A stretch of 64,000 nucleotides of DNA from Rhynchopus euleeides. Its lineage: Eukaryota > Euglenozoa > Diplonemea > Diplonemida > Diplonemidae. Positions 1-11,609 of the stretch are shown here, one piece after another. Below the pieces are notes generated by a model. It was not told the DNA's origin. It was given only the letters and a program-made list of their open reading frames with translations, and ran no database searches. The translations under genes were made by a program, and so were the position numbers. Within the stretch, counting starts at the first letter, position 1, and the number at the start of each line of letters is the position of its first letter. The DNA lies in NCBI GenBank assembly GCA_963210315.1, contig OY723273.1:372001-436000 (forward strand), written 5' to 3'.

Positions 1-130
1 CAAAAGCGCACCATTTTTTTGGGTGCCGTAGCGAAGACACTCAAGATCAGAGAAAAACGTAGAGAAGTGCCGGGTATAGCAGCGATATACAGAGAGCCAG
101 TGAATTGCTGACCACCCTCCCCCCACCTTA

Positions 131-492
131 TCAGGATGCCAGCAGGTCCCGAAGCGTCGGATACGCTGCATGCTGCAGCACCGGCATATCCCCTCCCGAC
201 ACATGGCCGACAGGGGACGGGGTCCGCACGCCGCCACACCCATCCCCCGCCACTGCCACACCCTCCACACCCACCCCGCCACCCCTGGGGCTCCCCGACG
301 GACTGGACGACAGGGGGCTGATGGGCGCCTCTGCTGAACCACCACCGCCACCACCACGACCCCTCCCCGACACCGGGCGCAGCTGCACCAGGCCACCACC
401 CCCCACGGCACCACCGCCGGGAGAAGAGTGGACGCACCGCACCGCAGGGGCGCTGCCGAGGCTGCAGCTCCGCTGTCTCCGCCCTGCCACAC

Positions 493-530
<38 letters not shown>

Positions 531-2077
531 GGCCAGGAGGCAAACGGCTCCGGCATGGGCACCGCTGGCTGGGCCGGGCTGTGTGTCGGGCTCTGCGGCG
601 CGGCATGGCTGAAGCTCTGCTGCTGGGCCTGCTGCCGAGGGGGGAGGCTGTGCGTGAGGAGCGTGGTGCAGTCCGACATGGTGGCCACCTGGTCCTGTAC
701 GGAGCGTATGGCCCGCTCCAGGAGGGCGATCTTCGTCGTTAGGGTGCCGATCGCCGACGCGGCTGCGGCGCCAGTGCCCCCGCCGGCGTCCATCCCGCTG
801 ACTCGCTCGCCGAGAGTGGCGATGTCCGACGACATCCGTGAGGCCTTTTCGGAGAACTCGGCGTGCGTCTTCTTCGCCCTCGGGGACAGCTCGCCCACGC
901 GCAGCTGCAGCGACTTCAGCTCACCCTGGGAGAGGGTCGCAGACATGAGTTGCGAATCCAGCTCGCGGCAGCGGAGCATCAGCTTGTCGAGGCGCTCGGT
1001 GGCAGCGTATTCTGCAGACTTCACCTCGTCGTGGAATGCGGCTAGCCGGAGGTCCTGGCTGTGCTCGCTCTTCCTCTCCGACTCGAGCAGCATGTTGGAC
1101 ACGGCGGTGCTGAGCTTGCCGAGCTCATCTGCGGTGCGGCAGGTGCACCTACTGTCCGCTGTGCTGAGCGCCTTGGCGGCCTCCTCCGCCGCCCGCTGGT
1201 GCACCAGCGCCTCCTGCCTCCGCACGGCGTGCGTCATCGCCGCCTCCTGGCTCTGCAGGGCCTGCGCCAGCTTCCCCTCCATCCCAGCGCGCTGCCGGGC
1301 TGCAGCCTCAGAGATCCCTTTCAGGATCTGCGTCTCCTTCTCCTCCAGAGCGATGGCCAGCCGCGCCACAGACGCCTTCAGCGAGGCCAGCTCCGCGGTG
1401 GGGTCGACCCGCTGCGCACCGGATGCCCCATCTCCGATGGCCTGCATCCTGCTGCGCAGCGCTTCCTCCGACGCCTTGAGGGCCTCGTGCCTGCGGAGAG
1501 GCTCCTCCTTCACCTTCGTCTTCAGGAGCTCCACGTCTTCATCGAGGGCAAGGCTGCGTTCGAAGTGACCCTGCATCTTGACGACTGTCTCGTGCATCTG
1601 CAGGATGGCGTGTTTGTTGGTTGAGATGTCCGATTCCAGCTTCGCAGACTTCTCCCGGTGGTCCTTGCACAGGGCGTCTGTCAGGTTGCTGTCGAGGGCG
1701 CTGCGTTTCTCGTATCGGTCGAATCTCCCCTCCAGTGAGGTGAGGGTTTCGTCGTGCTGCAGCTGCTTCTGCCGGATACTGAGGACAAGTTCCTCGAGGT
1801 CTGAAAGTCGATCCGCAGTGTCGGAATTGGTGTGCTTCTGGGCGTCGCCCTGCTCGCAGAGGTCATCCAGGATCCGGTCATGCTTCACGATGACGCTCTC
1901 GATTCTGTCGCAGATTGTGTCGGTGCGGCTGCACATCGCATGCAGGTCTTTCATTCGCGTGTCTCCCGAGATGACACTCGCAAGGGTCGGAACAGGTGTG
2001 GCGCACCCCGCACCCTGCAGCCTGTCCCGCATGATGGCTGCAAAGTTGTTCACCCCTGTGCACATCCCATCTTGCAT
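131..2077 (-). CDS. Coiled-coil protein with C-terminal polyglutamine tract, function unknown
   Basis: A 648-residue protein. Roughly residues 20-430 are rich in Glu, Lys, Leu, Ala and Gln with heptad-like spacing (for example LEELVLSIRQKQLQHDETL), indicating a long coiled coil and a structural or scaffold role. The last third is low complexity: twelve glutamines at residues 517-528, glycine runs and Ser/Pro-rich sequence, ending PTLRDLLAS. No catalytic domain, signal peptide or membrane segment is visible. The frame stays open 24 nt further upstream but only to a GTG, so the ATG at 2077 is chosen. A pyrimidine tract ending in CAG lies 9 nt before it and could be a splice or trans-splice acceptor. 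The family is not recognised; the gene itself is well supported by length and composition. Confidence 0.75.
494..529. repeat. (CTG/CAG)12 trinucleotide repeat inside the coiled-coil gene
   Basis: Twelve uninterrupted CTG triplets on the plus strand, read as CAG (Gln) codons on the coding strand. An uninterrupted pure-codon run is expected to vary in length between alleles. Confidence 0.95.
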
Positions 2078-2570
2078 CGCACAGCACTGGGAAGGAGGCA
2101 CACCGGAGAGATGGTCTGGACAGGCAACGCCTAGGCAGCTGCTGTGAATAGGAAGTCCTACCCACGCCCCTGCCGCCTCCAGGTGCCGGGAAGACGGGGG
2201 GGGGGGGGGGGGCCGCTCCCGTGGTGGAAGAGCAAGAGCAAGCGGTCTGTGCAGTGTGTGGTGTGCGTAGGGGCGGCATGCAGTGGCGAGGCAGTGTAGA
2301 TCGCATCAAGGGCAGGTGTTCGGTGTGATCTGCTATAAAAAGCGTGACAAAACCGTGCCGCCGCCTTCCTTCAGATTTAGCACGTTGACGCTTCCACCAT
2401 CTTACAACCCGCATCTTTGATGTGGGTGTGGACCACATGTGAACACGAGATAGTTAGACACAGAAAGGAAGCAGGGTTGTCGGGAGCACCACTACACTTA
2501 ATACTCGTGTCCTTCATGCATGTGTGCTAAGAACGACGTGGTAACTAACGAGTCAACAGCGCCACCTCTG
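2078..2570. other. Intergenic region with a 17-nt poly-G tract
   Basis: 493 bp between two same-strand genes. It contains a run of 17 G at 2196-2212 and a pyrimidine-AG directly before the start of the coiled-coil gene. No other coding or RNA feature is seen. Confidence 0.7.
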
Positions 2571-4715
2571 CTACTGCAGCACAGGGGAGGCGGCAGCAAC
2601 GACGTCGACGTCGCGGCGCAGAGGGGGAGACGCGTAGAGGAGGGCGTCTGGGTCGGCACGCACGGCCGCCAGCACCACCTCCTTGTCGCAGCACAGCGCT
2701 GTGGGGGTGTACCTCAGAGCACATCCCTCCTGGCGCACAGCCGCCAGCACCACCTCACGCTTGTTCCACAGTGTGTTGTGGGCGAAGCGCAGCGCACTGC
2801 CACAGCTTGACACGGCTGCGAGGACCACCTCTTCGTCACCACAGAACACAGGGTCGACGTACTGCAGTGCACCACCGTGCGCGCGAGCCGCTTGAAGCAC
2901 AACCGATCTGTCGCTTCGCAGTGAAGGGTCGACGTACTGCAGCGCCCTCCCATCCTGCAAGACAGCCGCCAGTTGAAGCTCCTTGTCACGGCACAGTGAA
3001 GCACTGGCGTAGTGAAGAGCGTCACCGCACTTGCGTACGGCTGCAAGCATGAAGTCTCTGTTGCTGCGGAACGAAGGGTCGGCGAAGGAGAGAGCAAAGG
3101 CACCCGTGTGAATGGCTGCGAGCACCACCCCCTCGTCCTTGCGGAATGTCATGTCAGCATATTGCAGTGCCCATCCCGACGATTTCACAGAAGCAATCAC
3201 AACCTCACGATCCTTGCGCAGGTTCTGTGAAGCACGCTTCAACATCATACCCTCCTTCCGCACGGCCGCAAGAACCACATCTCTGTTGCTGCGGATCGAC
3301 TCATGACACCACTCCAAGGCCATGGGGTCCTGTGCCACCGCGGCAAGCTGCACCTCCCTGTCGAGACGCGTAGAATGGCCGGCGTACTGCAAGGCACACC
3401 CCTGCAGCTTGACACACTGCAGCACGAAGCTTTTGTTGGTGCGCAGCGATTTGCCTGCTTCACTAAGCAGTAAGGCGTCATGGCGCACACCTGCCAGCAC
3501 CACCTCCTCATCCTCCTTCAGGTGCGAGGGTGTGCATTGCAGCGCAACGGTATGACCCCAGATTGATCTGCTGTGCATCGCAGCGAGCACCACCTCCCTG
3601 TCACCCTGCAGGGAAGGGTCGGCATGTCCGAGTGCAGCAGGGTCCGTCTCGACTGCTGCAAGTAAAAGGTCTCGGTCTTGGTGAAGTGACGACACATCTG
3701 AACGTGGATCGACCGGCTTGGGGATACGCCCCAGCATCCCACCGTGCCACAGCACAGCCTCGCGTTGAAACTCCGTGTCGTGGCGCAGTGCCTCGGACGC
3801 ATAGCCGAATGTATCTCCTTTGAAGATGGTTCCAAACAAACGCACGATATTCAGCACCATCTCCCTGTCGCCACGCAGTGCCTCCAAAGCCTCAGCATCA
3901 CCGATGCAGTCCATCCGCAGGGCACGGAGGATGGCGCCCTTGTCGTTGCGCATCACAGCATCGGTGCGGTCAAAGCCACCGCATGCCGCCATGACCACCT
4001 CCCTGTCGTTGCAGAGGGGCTCGCGTATATACCGAAGTACGGCACTGCCGTGGCCTTGAACAGCCGCCATGACCACCTCCCTGTCAACCTGGAGCTCTGC
4101 GTCGACCTGTTCGATTGCAGCATAGTCGCGCTGCACGACGGTAATGACGAAGGGTTTGCTGCTGAGCAGTGCAGGAGACACGTATGTGAGGGCATCCATG
4201 GAATGTGTCACAGCCAGCAGAGCCACATCCTCGTCCCCACGCAGGTCACCGGAAGCGTGGGAAAGTGCCTGACTGGTATTGTGTACCGCTGTGGTGACGA
4301 TATGTCTGTCACTGCGGAATGACTCATCCAGGTGCTGCAACGCATTACCGTCATGCTGCACCACCGCAAGCGCCACGTCACGCAGGCGCTGTGCCCAGGC
4401 AGGTATGGTGCTGATGTCAAGATCAGCCCAGGGCTCGTCACGCTTCTGCTTCGCCAGCACCTCAATTAAACGAGCACCTGACAGCGCCACGTCGATGCAG
4501 CATCCCTGCGACACACCTGCGGCACCGCGCAGAGGCATGCTGTCGTCGAGCACCTCCCCATCCACCGACAGCTCCACATCCTCAGGGAGCGCGTCAGCAG
4601 GGGACCCGAGCACCACATCGAGTGCCGTTGCCTGAAGATGAACTGGCGTGTCGCCCTCCCCGATGTGCACCGCATGCTGCTCGCCGCTCAACATATCTTT
4701 CAGGAACACCTCCAT
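2571..4715 (-). CDS. Ubiquitin-like domain + DUF4116 repeat protein
   Basis: A 714-residue protein. Residues 1-80 resemble a ubiquitin-like beta-grasp fold: it opens MEVFLKDMLSGE and continues with LSVDGEVLDDSMPL and a GV..GCCIDVAL strand, like the core of ubiquitin-family domains. From about residue 125 to the end come some 22 tandem units of about 25 residues with the consensus DREVVLAAVrxxGxALxyAxpxLRx, which is the DUF4116 pattern (one Pfam unit spans about two of these). Such repeats are common in protists, probably form helical solenoids, and have no established biochemical role. There is no signal peptide or membrane segment, so a cytosolic binding or adaptor role is an inference. The frame opens with GTG at 4730; the first ATG is at 4715, two nt after an AG. 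Confidence 0.88.
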   Translation of the reverse strand: MEVFLKDMLSGEQHAVHIGEGDTPVHLQATALDVVLGSPADALPEDVELSVDGEVLDDSMPLRGAAGVSQGCCIDVALSGARLIEVLAKQKRDEPWADLDISTIPAWAQRLRDVALAVVQHDGNALQHLDESFRSDRHIVTTAVHNTSQALSHASGDLRGDEDVALLAVTHSMDALTYVSPALLSSKPFVITVVQRDYAAIEQVDAELQVDREVVMAAVQGHGSAVLRYIREPLCNDREVVMAACGGFDRTDAVMRNDKGAILRALRMDCIGDAEALEALRGDREMVLNIVRLFGTIFKGDTFGYASEALRHDTEFQREAVLWHGGMLGRIPKPVDPRSDVSSLHQDRDLLLAAVETDPAALGHADPSLQGDREVVLAAMHSRSIWGHTVALQCTPSHLKEDEEVVLAGVRHDALLLSEAGKSLRTNKSFVLQCVKLQGCALQYAGHSTRLDREVQLAAVAQDPMALEWCHESIRSNRDVVLAAVRKEGMMLKRASQNLRKDREVVIASVKSSGWALQYADMTFRKDEGVVLAAIHTGAFALSFADPSFRSNRDFMLAAVRKCGDALHYASASLCRDKELQLAAVLQDGRALQYVDPSLRSDRSVVLQAARAHGGALQYVDPVFCGDEEVVLAAVSSCGSALRFAHNTLWNKREVVLAAVRQEGCALRYTPTALCCDKEVVLAAVRADPDALLYASPPLRRDVDVVAAASPVLQ

Positions 4716-5186
4716 TGCTTCAGCAGACACGCTTGGTCTTGTCTGTGCGCCTGGGTGTGTGTGGCGGGATGTGGCGGTGTCAGTGCTAACCAGGCGAACG
4801 GGGTGCCGCCACTCAGTAATGCAGAAGTGAGAAAGGGCGGATCGCCCCCCGTCAAAACAGGTGGGAAAGTGGCACAGTTTGACCTACCCACAGTGACACA
4901 TAGCGAAGCTCCCCCGCCCAGCAGAGGCGCCCTGCAGGGCAGTCTGCCCGCACAGCAAGCAACATCCTCACCGTGTGTGATGATGTGTTGGCAGAACAAG
5001 GGTTGGGAAGGGAGTGGCAGCCTCTTGAAGAACACCAACACGTTTTTTTTCCCCCCGTGTCTTTCTTTGATTTGCTGTTGTGTGGAGGCCTGGCTGTGCA
5101 AAAAAAAAAGCCGCACAGCCCAACAGCAGAGCTATTCCTAACTAGGGGTCCGGATTCCATGATTTTGAATTTCAGATTTTTCCTCT

Positions 5187-5295
5187 GGGGGCCTTCGCTA
5201 CCAAGTGTGACTGAGTGAGAAAAAGTGAGCCACAGCCCACTTCCCCTCACTGACTGACGAGCTGTGACGAGCAGTGACTGGTAGCGAAGGCCCCC
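5187..5295. repeat. Fold-back repeat with GGGGGCCTTCGCT ends (copy 1)
   Basis: Perfect 17-bp inverted repeats (GGGGGCCTTCGCTACCA at 5187-5203 and its complement at 5279-5295) enclose a GTGAG/CACTG-rich loop. A related element with the same outer sequence and a similar internal GTGAGAAAA..GTGA motif lies at 32533-32646, so this is a dispersed family. Confidence 0.7.
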
Positions 5296-5451
5296 TCTGT
5301 CTGGCGCGTTTTTTTTGCACTCTGTTTAGCGCGTTTTTTTTTGCACTGCAGGAAGAAAAATTTCTGGGGAGGATTCACCGGAGTGGAGGGTGCTGAGGGG
5401 CTGAGCGGCTGGGGGGATGCTGCCTGTGAGGGAGAAGATGCACCAAGCAAA

Positions 5452-5480
5452 GACACACGGCCCCTCCGGGGCCGTGTGTC
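5452..5480. repeat. Perfect 13-bp hairpin with 3-nt loop
   Basis: GACACACGGCCCC (5452-5464), loop TCC, then the exact complement (5468-5480). A stable stem if transcribed; function unknown. Confidence 0.8.
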
Positions 5481-6634
5481 TGTGTTCAGTGGTGCATTCC
5501 TCCGCACCTCAGTGCACTCTCCGACCTGCATGTCTACGGGGGTCTGAGCCCACATGGCAACCCCGAGTAAGGGGTGCAAACAGACACCCCATGGCCAAAA
5601 TGACCCCACCGCGATCCGCACAGATCCCAAATATTCAGAGGAACAGGGTTTTGAAAAACCTGTAAGACTAAGTGGGGTCCCGCTGGGTGGGTGGTGTGGG
5701 TGGGCTGATTTCTGGCCTCCCAGTCACATCCTCCCTTCAGAAGTCCCTGAACCAGACCCACATTTCATGGGTGAAACTTGGCACGCACACCACCAAAATG
5801 ACCCCACTACGATCCGCACGGAGCTCAAATAATGCAGTAACGCCAGTCATGTGCGGCGATGCGATCAGTCTTGAGCCCCCCAAACAGGTGCCTCAGTAGC
5901 AGGCCTGGGCGGGGAACGAGCCCTTTTTCCAGGTTTTTTGGGTCGGGGAACCAGGTTTTTTCTAAGAATTTTTACAAGGGATTTTTTGCTCGCCCCCCCA
6001 CAGTTTCCAGGGGCGTGCCCGTCAGGCGGGACCTTTTCTCTGATTTCTCTCCGCGTCATCATGTGATAGCTCTCGAGTGATGCCCAGAGATGCTTGCGGC
6101 AGAGAGTGCCCCTCATGCGCGTTACAGCTGAAAATGAATGAGGATCACCTGGCGCTCGTTCTCATCGGGGGTTGTGCTCCGCAGGGACTCAATACACCTT
6201 GGCACTCTCGCAGGGCTGGACATGCCAGCAGCTGGAGGACAGTTACAAAGCTGCCACTCCCCGACGCCACCCACCTGCTGGCCCCTTCGGGTCTGAAAGC
6301 CCAAAAGCTCCCGGGGATTTTTGCAGTGGTGCGCACCATATTCAGCGCAGTAGGGTGATCTCTCCGATTTTCCAAAACTGCTGGTTTACTGGTTTGGGGA
6401 ACGGTCGCCGGCAGACCGTTGAAATGCCCGTGTTAGCAAGGCACACTCACGTTTCAGGTAGCGTGTCGCGTGTCACGCATGTCGCGAACGCGGCAAGTGT
6501 ACCTCCCAGGTGGGGAAGCCCGACCTCCTGTCCGATGTCAGTCAGGCTTCGAAGAAGCGCTTCATGGATGCGCTGACCTCCTACGCTGCACTGTACCCGG
6601 GGAAGTGAGATAGATGGACGGGCACACGCTACAT

Positions 6635-6865
6635 CGGGGGTCTGGGGGGCGGTGCCCCCCAGCCGCCGGAGGCCACGGTAGCGAACATCTGTTCGTGTGG
6701 GCGTACAGATTCTGTGCGAGTTGGCTGCGTCCTCAGAGGCGACTGGAGTGGTTGGACCCCGACTTGATGGGATTCGAAGGACTTGAGTACGAGACGTACG
6801 CCACAGGGGGGTCTGGGGGGCGTGAGCCCCCCAGCCGCCGGAGGCCACGGTAGTGAACGTCTGGC
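6635..6865. repeat. Two copies of the GGGGTCTGGGGGGC-GCCCCCCAGCC repeat
   Basis: Two units at about 6635-6688 and 6804-6862 share the core TCTGGGGGGC, GCCCCCCAGCCGCCGG and AGGCCACGGTAG.GAAC, which contains a G6C/GC6 palindrome. The spacer between them (for example TACAGATTCTGTG..AGTTGG) is also shared, more diverged, with the pair at 30114-30345. The whole is therefore a dispersed tandem pair with a period of about 170 bp. Confidence 0.75.
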
Positions 6866-7831
6866 TCTCCAGTTGGCCAGCAAGGCGAACGGTACGTGGG
6901 ACAGACTTCCCTTCCATCCTTGTGCGCGCCCTGTCGACTGGGGAAAACTTAGAAAAAGTTTTTTCCTCTGCGAAACAACGTTAGAAAAAAATTCCCCTAA
7001 TAAAATTCTTAGAAAAAAACTTTTTTTCCCCTTACAAAAATTCTTAGAAAAAAAGTTCAGAATCCTGAAAGTGGGGAACAAGCCCCCCAGTTAGGAACAG
7101 CCCTGCTCAGTAGCGCGTTTTTTTTGTCTCCGATTTCGGTCACCAGCCCCCCGGACCCCCAGATTTAGGAAAAGCCCTGCCCAACAGAGCTGCCAGCTGC
7201 ACCGTTAGCCATTTTTTTGAGCAGTGTGCGATAATTTGGTCACTCGCCCCCCACCCCCACCCCCCCCCCCCCCACATCCACACAGCGTTTGGGCTCGTCT
7301 GCCGACACCGGCAAGGAAGCTAACTCCCGCTGTCACCTTTCTGCGCGAAGCCACTCCCATCATATATATCCCCCACCAGCCCACACCCGCAACCGAGCCA
7401 CTCAAGGGGTGGCACGAATAGCGGCAGAGGGAGAGAGAAACACCGGCCCTTCCAACCCGAGGGTGGGGGAGGCGAGCTTTGTGATGTGGAACGGAGGGGG
7501 GCTGAAGTGGGAGTCGAAGGAAGCACGGGGATGAATCTCCCTTCACTCGCTCTGCAGGTTGTGTCTGTGTGCTGTGGAATGGGGGGGGGGGGGGGTGAGG
7601 GGGCTGGGGGGTGGGGTGTTGAATGGTGCATGAAGAGCAGGAGTGTCCAGGTGAAGCAGCTGTGGCATATGCACAGCCCCTACACCCACCCCTCCCTCTG
7701 TCCCCACCCTCCCCCCTAGTACTAAATAACACGATTGAGATAAAAAAAGGCGTGTCCCTTCCGCTATTCTGATGGGAATCGCCCTGTCCTGCAGCTGAAA
7801 ATAAACAAAACAGCTCGGGGGGGGGGGGGGG

Positions 7832-8985
7832 GTAGGGGGGGTCAAATGCCACCCTTTTACGTGGACAAACACGATTTTTCAAAAAACCGGCGCAGAGGCC
7901 CCAAAGCCCCCGTAAACCCTCCAAACCCCCCCAGATCGGTCCGGAAACCCATCGAACCCCACTTTTCCACCATTCCGGGCACCTCAGGTGCCCGAATTGG
8001 GGTACCTAAATTTTGTGCCACCGTTTGGTACCGTACAGTGCCACTGTGTGGGAGGTTGGAAAAGAAAATGCCCCAACACACCACATCTGAGGGTTGCAAT
8101 GCATGTTGCTTGCCAACCACGTCATCCGGTGGGTGTCAGGCGCTATGTAGGTGGCATTAGCCAGGTCTTCGATGTGTTCTGGCTTGTATATATACCTCCC
8201 TGCCACCATGCACCGGGAGGCTGCCTGTAGGTACGGAACAGTCCAGATGGTCGTGTGATTCCTGTGCAGCAGTGCTCCACAACCGGGATGTGTTGACAAC
8301 GACTGTTGCAACACGAGCTGTACATTCCGGGAACACATGAAGTGCGCTGTCGTGGTACCCATTGTGCCAGAATTGGTAGTTGCTGCGGTCTACTTTGCCT
8401 GGCCCAAGAGCACTGGTACTGAACGGTGCAATATGCGTGGCGAGGTGAATACAACGGAAGCGCGCAAAGTCAATACAGCTCTCGGATGGCGGGTGGTGGT
8501 GCCACTAGTGTGTGACGTTCACTCGAGGATACAACGCATCACAATGAATCAGCAACCGTGGACCGAGTACAATACGCTCTCTGTGGCTGGTGTGGGGGAC
8601 AAAGGCAGTGCCTGTGCCGCAGGCAGGGAGGTATATATACAAGCCAGAACACATCGAAGACCTGGCTAATGCCACCTACATAGCGCCTGACACCCACCGG
8701 ATGACGTGGTTGGCAAGCAACATGCATTGCAACCCTCAGATGTGGTGTGTTGGGGCATTTTCTTTTCCAACCTCCCACACAGTGGCACTGTACGGTACCA
8801 AACGGTGGCACAAAATTTAGGTACCCCAATTCGGGCACCTGAGGTGCCCGGAATGGTGGAAAAGTGGGGTTCGATGGGTTTCCGGACCGATCTGGGGGGG
8901 TTTGGAGGGTTTACGGGGGCTTTGGGGCCTCTGCGCCGGTTTTTTGAAAAATCGTGTTTGTCACCCCCATTTGGCCCCCCCTAAG
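7832..8985. mobile_element. 1.15-kb fold-back (long inverted repeat) element
   Basis: Two nearly identical arms of about 340 bp in opposite orientation (about 7867-8205 and 8622-8958) flank a unique centre of about 416 bp. The arms run from GACAAACACGATTTTTCAA inward to a TATATATACC motif. Weaker inverted similarity continues outwards to the G/C tracts at about 7832 and 8985, interrupted by an extra 10 nt in the left arm. Long perfect arms with no transposase frame suggest a non-autonomous fold-back transposon. No clear target duplication was identified, so a segmental inverted duplication remains possible. Confidence 0.6.
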
Positions 8986-11609
8986 GGGGGGGGGGGGGGG
9001 TCTCCGTGGTGTTCCCGCACTTTGCAATCCCCCTGTTTAGGATAATGCAAGCGGCGTTGTAGTTTCGTTGAGAAACACATGCCTTGACTGCACAAAGGCT
9101 GAGGAATGTCACACACACCCCTCAAGCCGACGCAAGGCTGTGAAGCCATGTGAAGCAGTAACAAGGCAGAGGCTCGAAAGATTCCGGGGGTTCTTTTCTC
9201 TGCGCGAGCAGTGTGTTGTGGCCCCTGCGGAAGGGGGGTGTGCTGGCATGAACCGGTGGCTCTTGTGCCGATGCATCAAAAAAACCCCCCTGGGTGCGGG
9301 TGCGACACCAGATTTTTTTTTCCCCGCTGTGGCAAGCAAAGCTTGTTCGGGCAAAGAGATTCAGCCCATAACTTCGCTTCGCCACTCCTCCCCCCCCACA
9401 CCACTAGGAATACGCAGGTACCGAAAACTAACACACACAATGCACGCAAGCGTCATCACACACAAGAGATTCCCGCCTGATTCCGAACAAACCACGCACA
9501 TACAAAGAGAGATCGCACGGAGGAAAGACACGTGACCGTGAGAGTGGGTGTTGCCATCCCGGTGAGCCCAAGAAGCTGACATCGGGACAATCAGCTCTGA
9601 CCGATCATAATACCTGACTGCCACAGCGCATGCAATGCCAATTGTTGGCAGTGCCGTGCCACGGCCTCCATTGGCAGGCTGCAACACGGTACCTCGAGTA
9701 CCTCAGCATGCATCGGCATGTATACTCAAAACGCACCATAGCCACCGTTAGATCGGCAGCAAGTGAGGCCCTCAAAGGGCGGCCTGTCTAAGTAGCCCCG
9801 CACAAGGTTGCGCACTGCGCATAGGTGTCGTGGCAGCTGACCAGGGCTCGCTCCTCCAGAGCAAAAAGGCTGGTGTTGTGGGAGAAAACAATGGGTCACC
9901 CCCCAGCACCTTCTCATTGCGGGAACAACACAAAGCCTTGCGTGCGCAATCTCTATCCAACAAAAAATATACACGGCAACAAGGCGCCATGCCGAACGAG
10001 GGTGTGTGTTTGTGTGGGGAGGGGGGAATTGTGGGGTTGTGGAATTGGGTTGTTTTGATGTGAGGCTGACAGTATAAAAATCAAAGCAGTTGGGAGGGAG
10101 AGAGAGTGTGACATGTCCCAATATGGAAGGGATAATCGAAATGGAACACTATCGACACATGTCACTCAACACGGGGGAATGGGGAGGGGAGAGGTTGTGG
10201 TGAAACGCACACACCTCGACCTGTGATGAGGTGAGATGTGGCTCTGCAATTACGGCACTACGCGTGCCGTAAACTCGAATGACCTGCTTTCTCCGTGTTC
10301 CATTTCCTCCTTCATTGCATGAGGCTACATAAAAAAATCACGTGCCTGGGGCCCAGACTGGCTGTGGCAGCAGACACGCCTGCTGTTGCGATGCAAAGGC
10401 AGGTGGTGATAATTATCATAGGCCAAAAGCAAGACAAAGCCGAGACATGCAAAGCACGCTCAACCTTAGCTCAACAATTGTTGCAGGCAGTGCAGGCGTT
10501 GGGGTGGATGCAAATGCAACTGGGTGGTGGCCTTCCCACTCTCTGGGCCACCCTGTGGCAGTCCGACACCCTGCTTGTCTCGGAGCAGAGGCACGTTTGA
10601 GCATTTCAGATTTGGAAGGTTCTCACCAGGGGGACGCGCCTCGCGCTCTCAAGAAAACCCCAGAAAGGTGAGAGAAGTTGCGAGCACTCCCCCAGATGGC
10701 AAGGTGACACGGTTTTGTTCGTTCGACACACAGAGCGGGAAAATCAACCCCCCCCCCCTCCCACTGTGGTGAGAAGGGTGAATTTTTTTTGAGGTGCCCC
10801 GGCAATCACAAGCAAGCTTGATCTGTGCCCCGTTGACACCCCCCACCCACCCACCCCTCTTACTCACTCCCACTCCACCGGTGAGAAGTGATATGTCTAT
10901 CCCTTGCAGGATCCATCATTCAGGGAGGAAGACACAGATAGTCTCAGAGAGGGAAAAAAAGGGGGGGGGGTGCATATTCGCCACGGGATACGAGCGCATT
11001 TCTTTTTTTGCTACATTTCCCACCCCCCCCCCCTTTTCGATAAGGCGAATGGCGTCGAACCATTCTTCTGTCGAAAAAAATTGGTGTATATAGCAGCGCA
11101 TGCATAGCGGATAGCCCCATCGCCCCCCCCCCCTCCCCACTCTCAAAACATGATATCTGCAGTTTCTTTTCGTTAATCGCACAGCCTCACCAAAAGGGCT
11201 TTGCAGGGCCTGCGATTTGTGGGAGTGAAGGGGGGCATCATGGGTATATACAGTGGTGCAGAGAGAAGCCATAAGATACAGAGAGTTGACGAAAGACCTC
11301 TCACTCGCGTTGTGGGCGCGGGTGCGTGCGAGAGGGGGGGGGGGGAAGAGAGGAATAGAGGAACAGAGAGAGAGGGAGAGTGGGGGGGTCTCCGGCTCAA
11401 ACCTCGGAGAGCTGAAAGGGCTGTTTCCCCAGAGCAACGTGGCGTTTGGGCCCAAATCAAACGAACCGCAACCATCATGATGTGTGCAAAAATCAGTCAG
11501 GGGGGAGAGCGAAGAACCGGCGGGTATTCGTCGATAGCGAGGGACGCCCCAATACCACCACCCTCCAGCCCTGTCGCATTGTGGCAAGAGACACTACCCA
11601 GTTCGTTTC
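8986..11609. other. Gene-free region, repeat remnants
   Basis: About 2.6 kb between the fold-back element and the next gene. It contains one copy of a dispersed repeat (about 9190-9350), G/C homopolymers and CA/GA-rich stretches. Small frames are present but none shows a recognisable domain, signal peptide or coding-like composition. Confidence 0.55.
9190..9350. repeat. Dispersed repeat sharing the GATGCATCAAA motif (copy 1)
   Basis: Similar to 25575-25705: both have a TGTGGCCC block, a G tract with TGTG, an ACCGG..CTTTTGTG-type block, GATGCATCAAA, then CGCTGTGGCAAGCAAA or CGCTGTAGCAAGCAAA. A third, more diverged copy lies at about 62600-62730. Confidence 0.5.

Larger units (their letters stand above)
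4716..7831. other. Gene-free repeat-rich region
   Basis: About 3.1 kb with no supported gene. It holds two hairpin-forming repeats, a direct repeat (about 5593-5632 and 5791-5830, sharing the core CAAAATGACCCCAC followed by CGATCCGCAC), the GGGGGGC...GCCCCCC repeat family, and A/T-rich stretches at 5940-5990 and 6945-7065 built from variants of TTCTTAGAAAAAA. Reading frames here are short, low in complexity and resemble no known family. Confidence 0.6.

Noticed and set aside
105-1568. 487-codon plus-strand frame over the coiled-coil gene
   Set aside because: Cys- and Ser-rich low-complexity antisense translation, including a polyCys run from the CTG repeat.
7988-8838. Matching frames of about 80-100 codons in both arms of the fold-back element
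   Set aside because: They are the same sequence read from both arms; no domain, and conservation follows from the arm identity.
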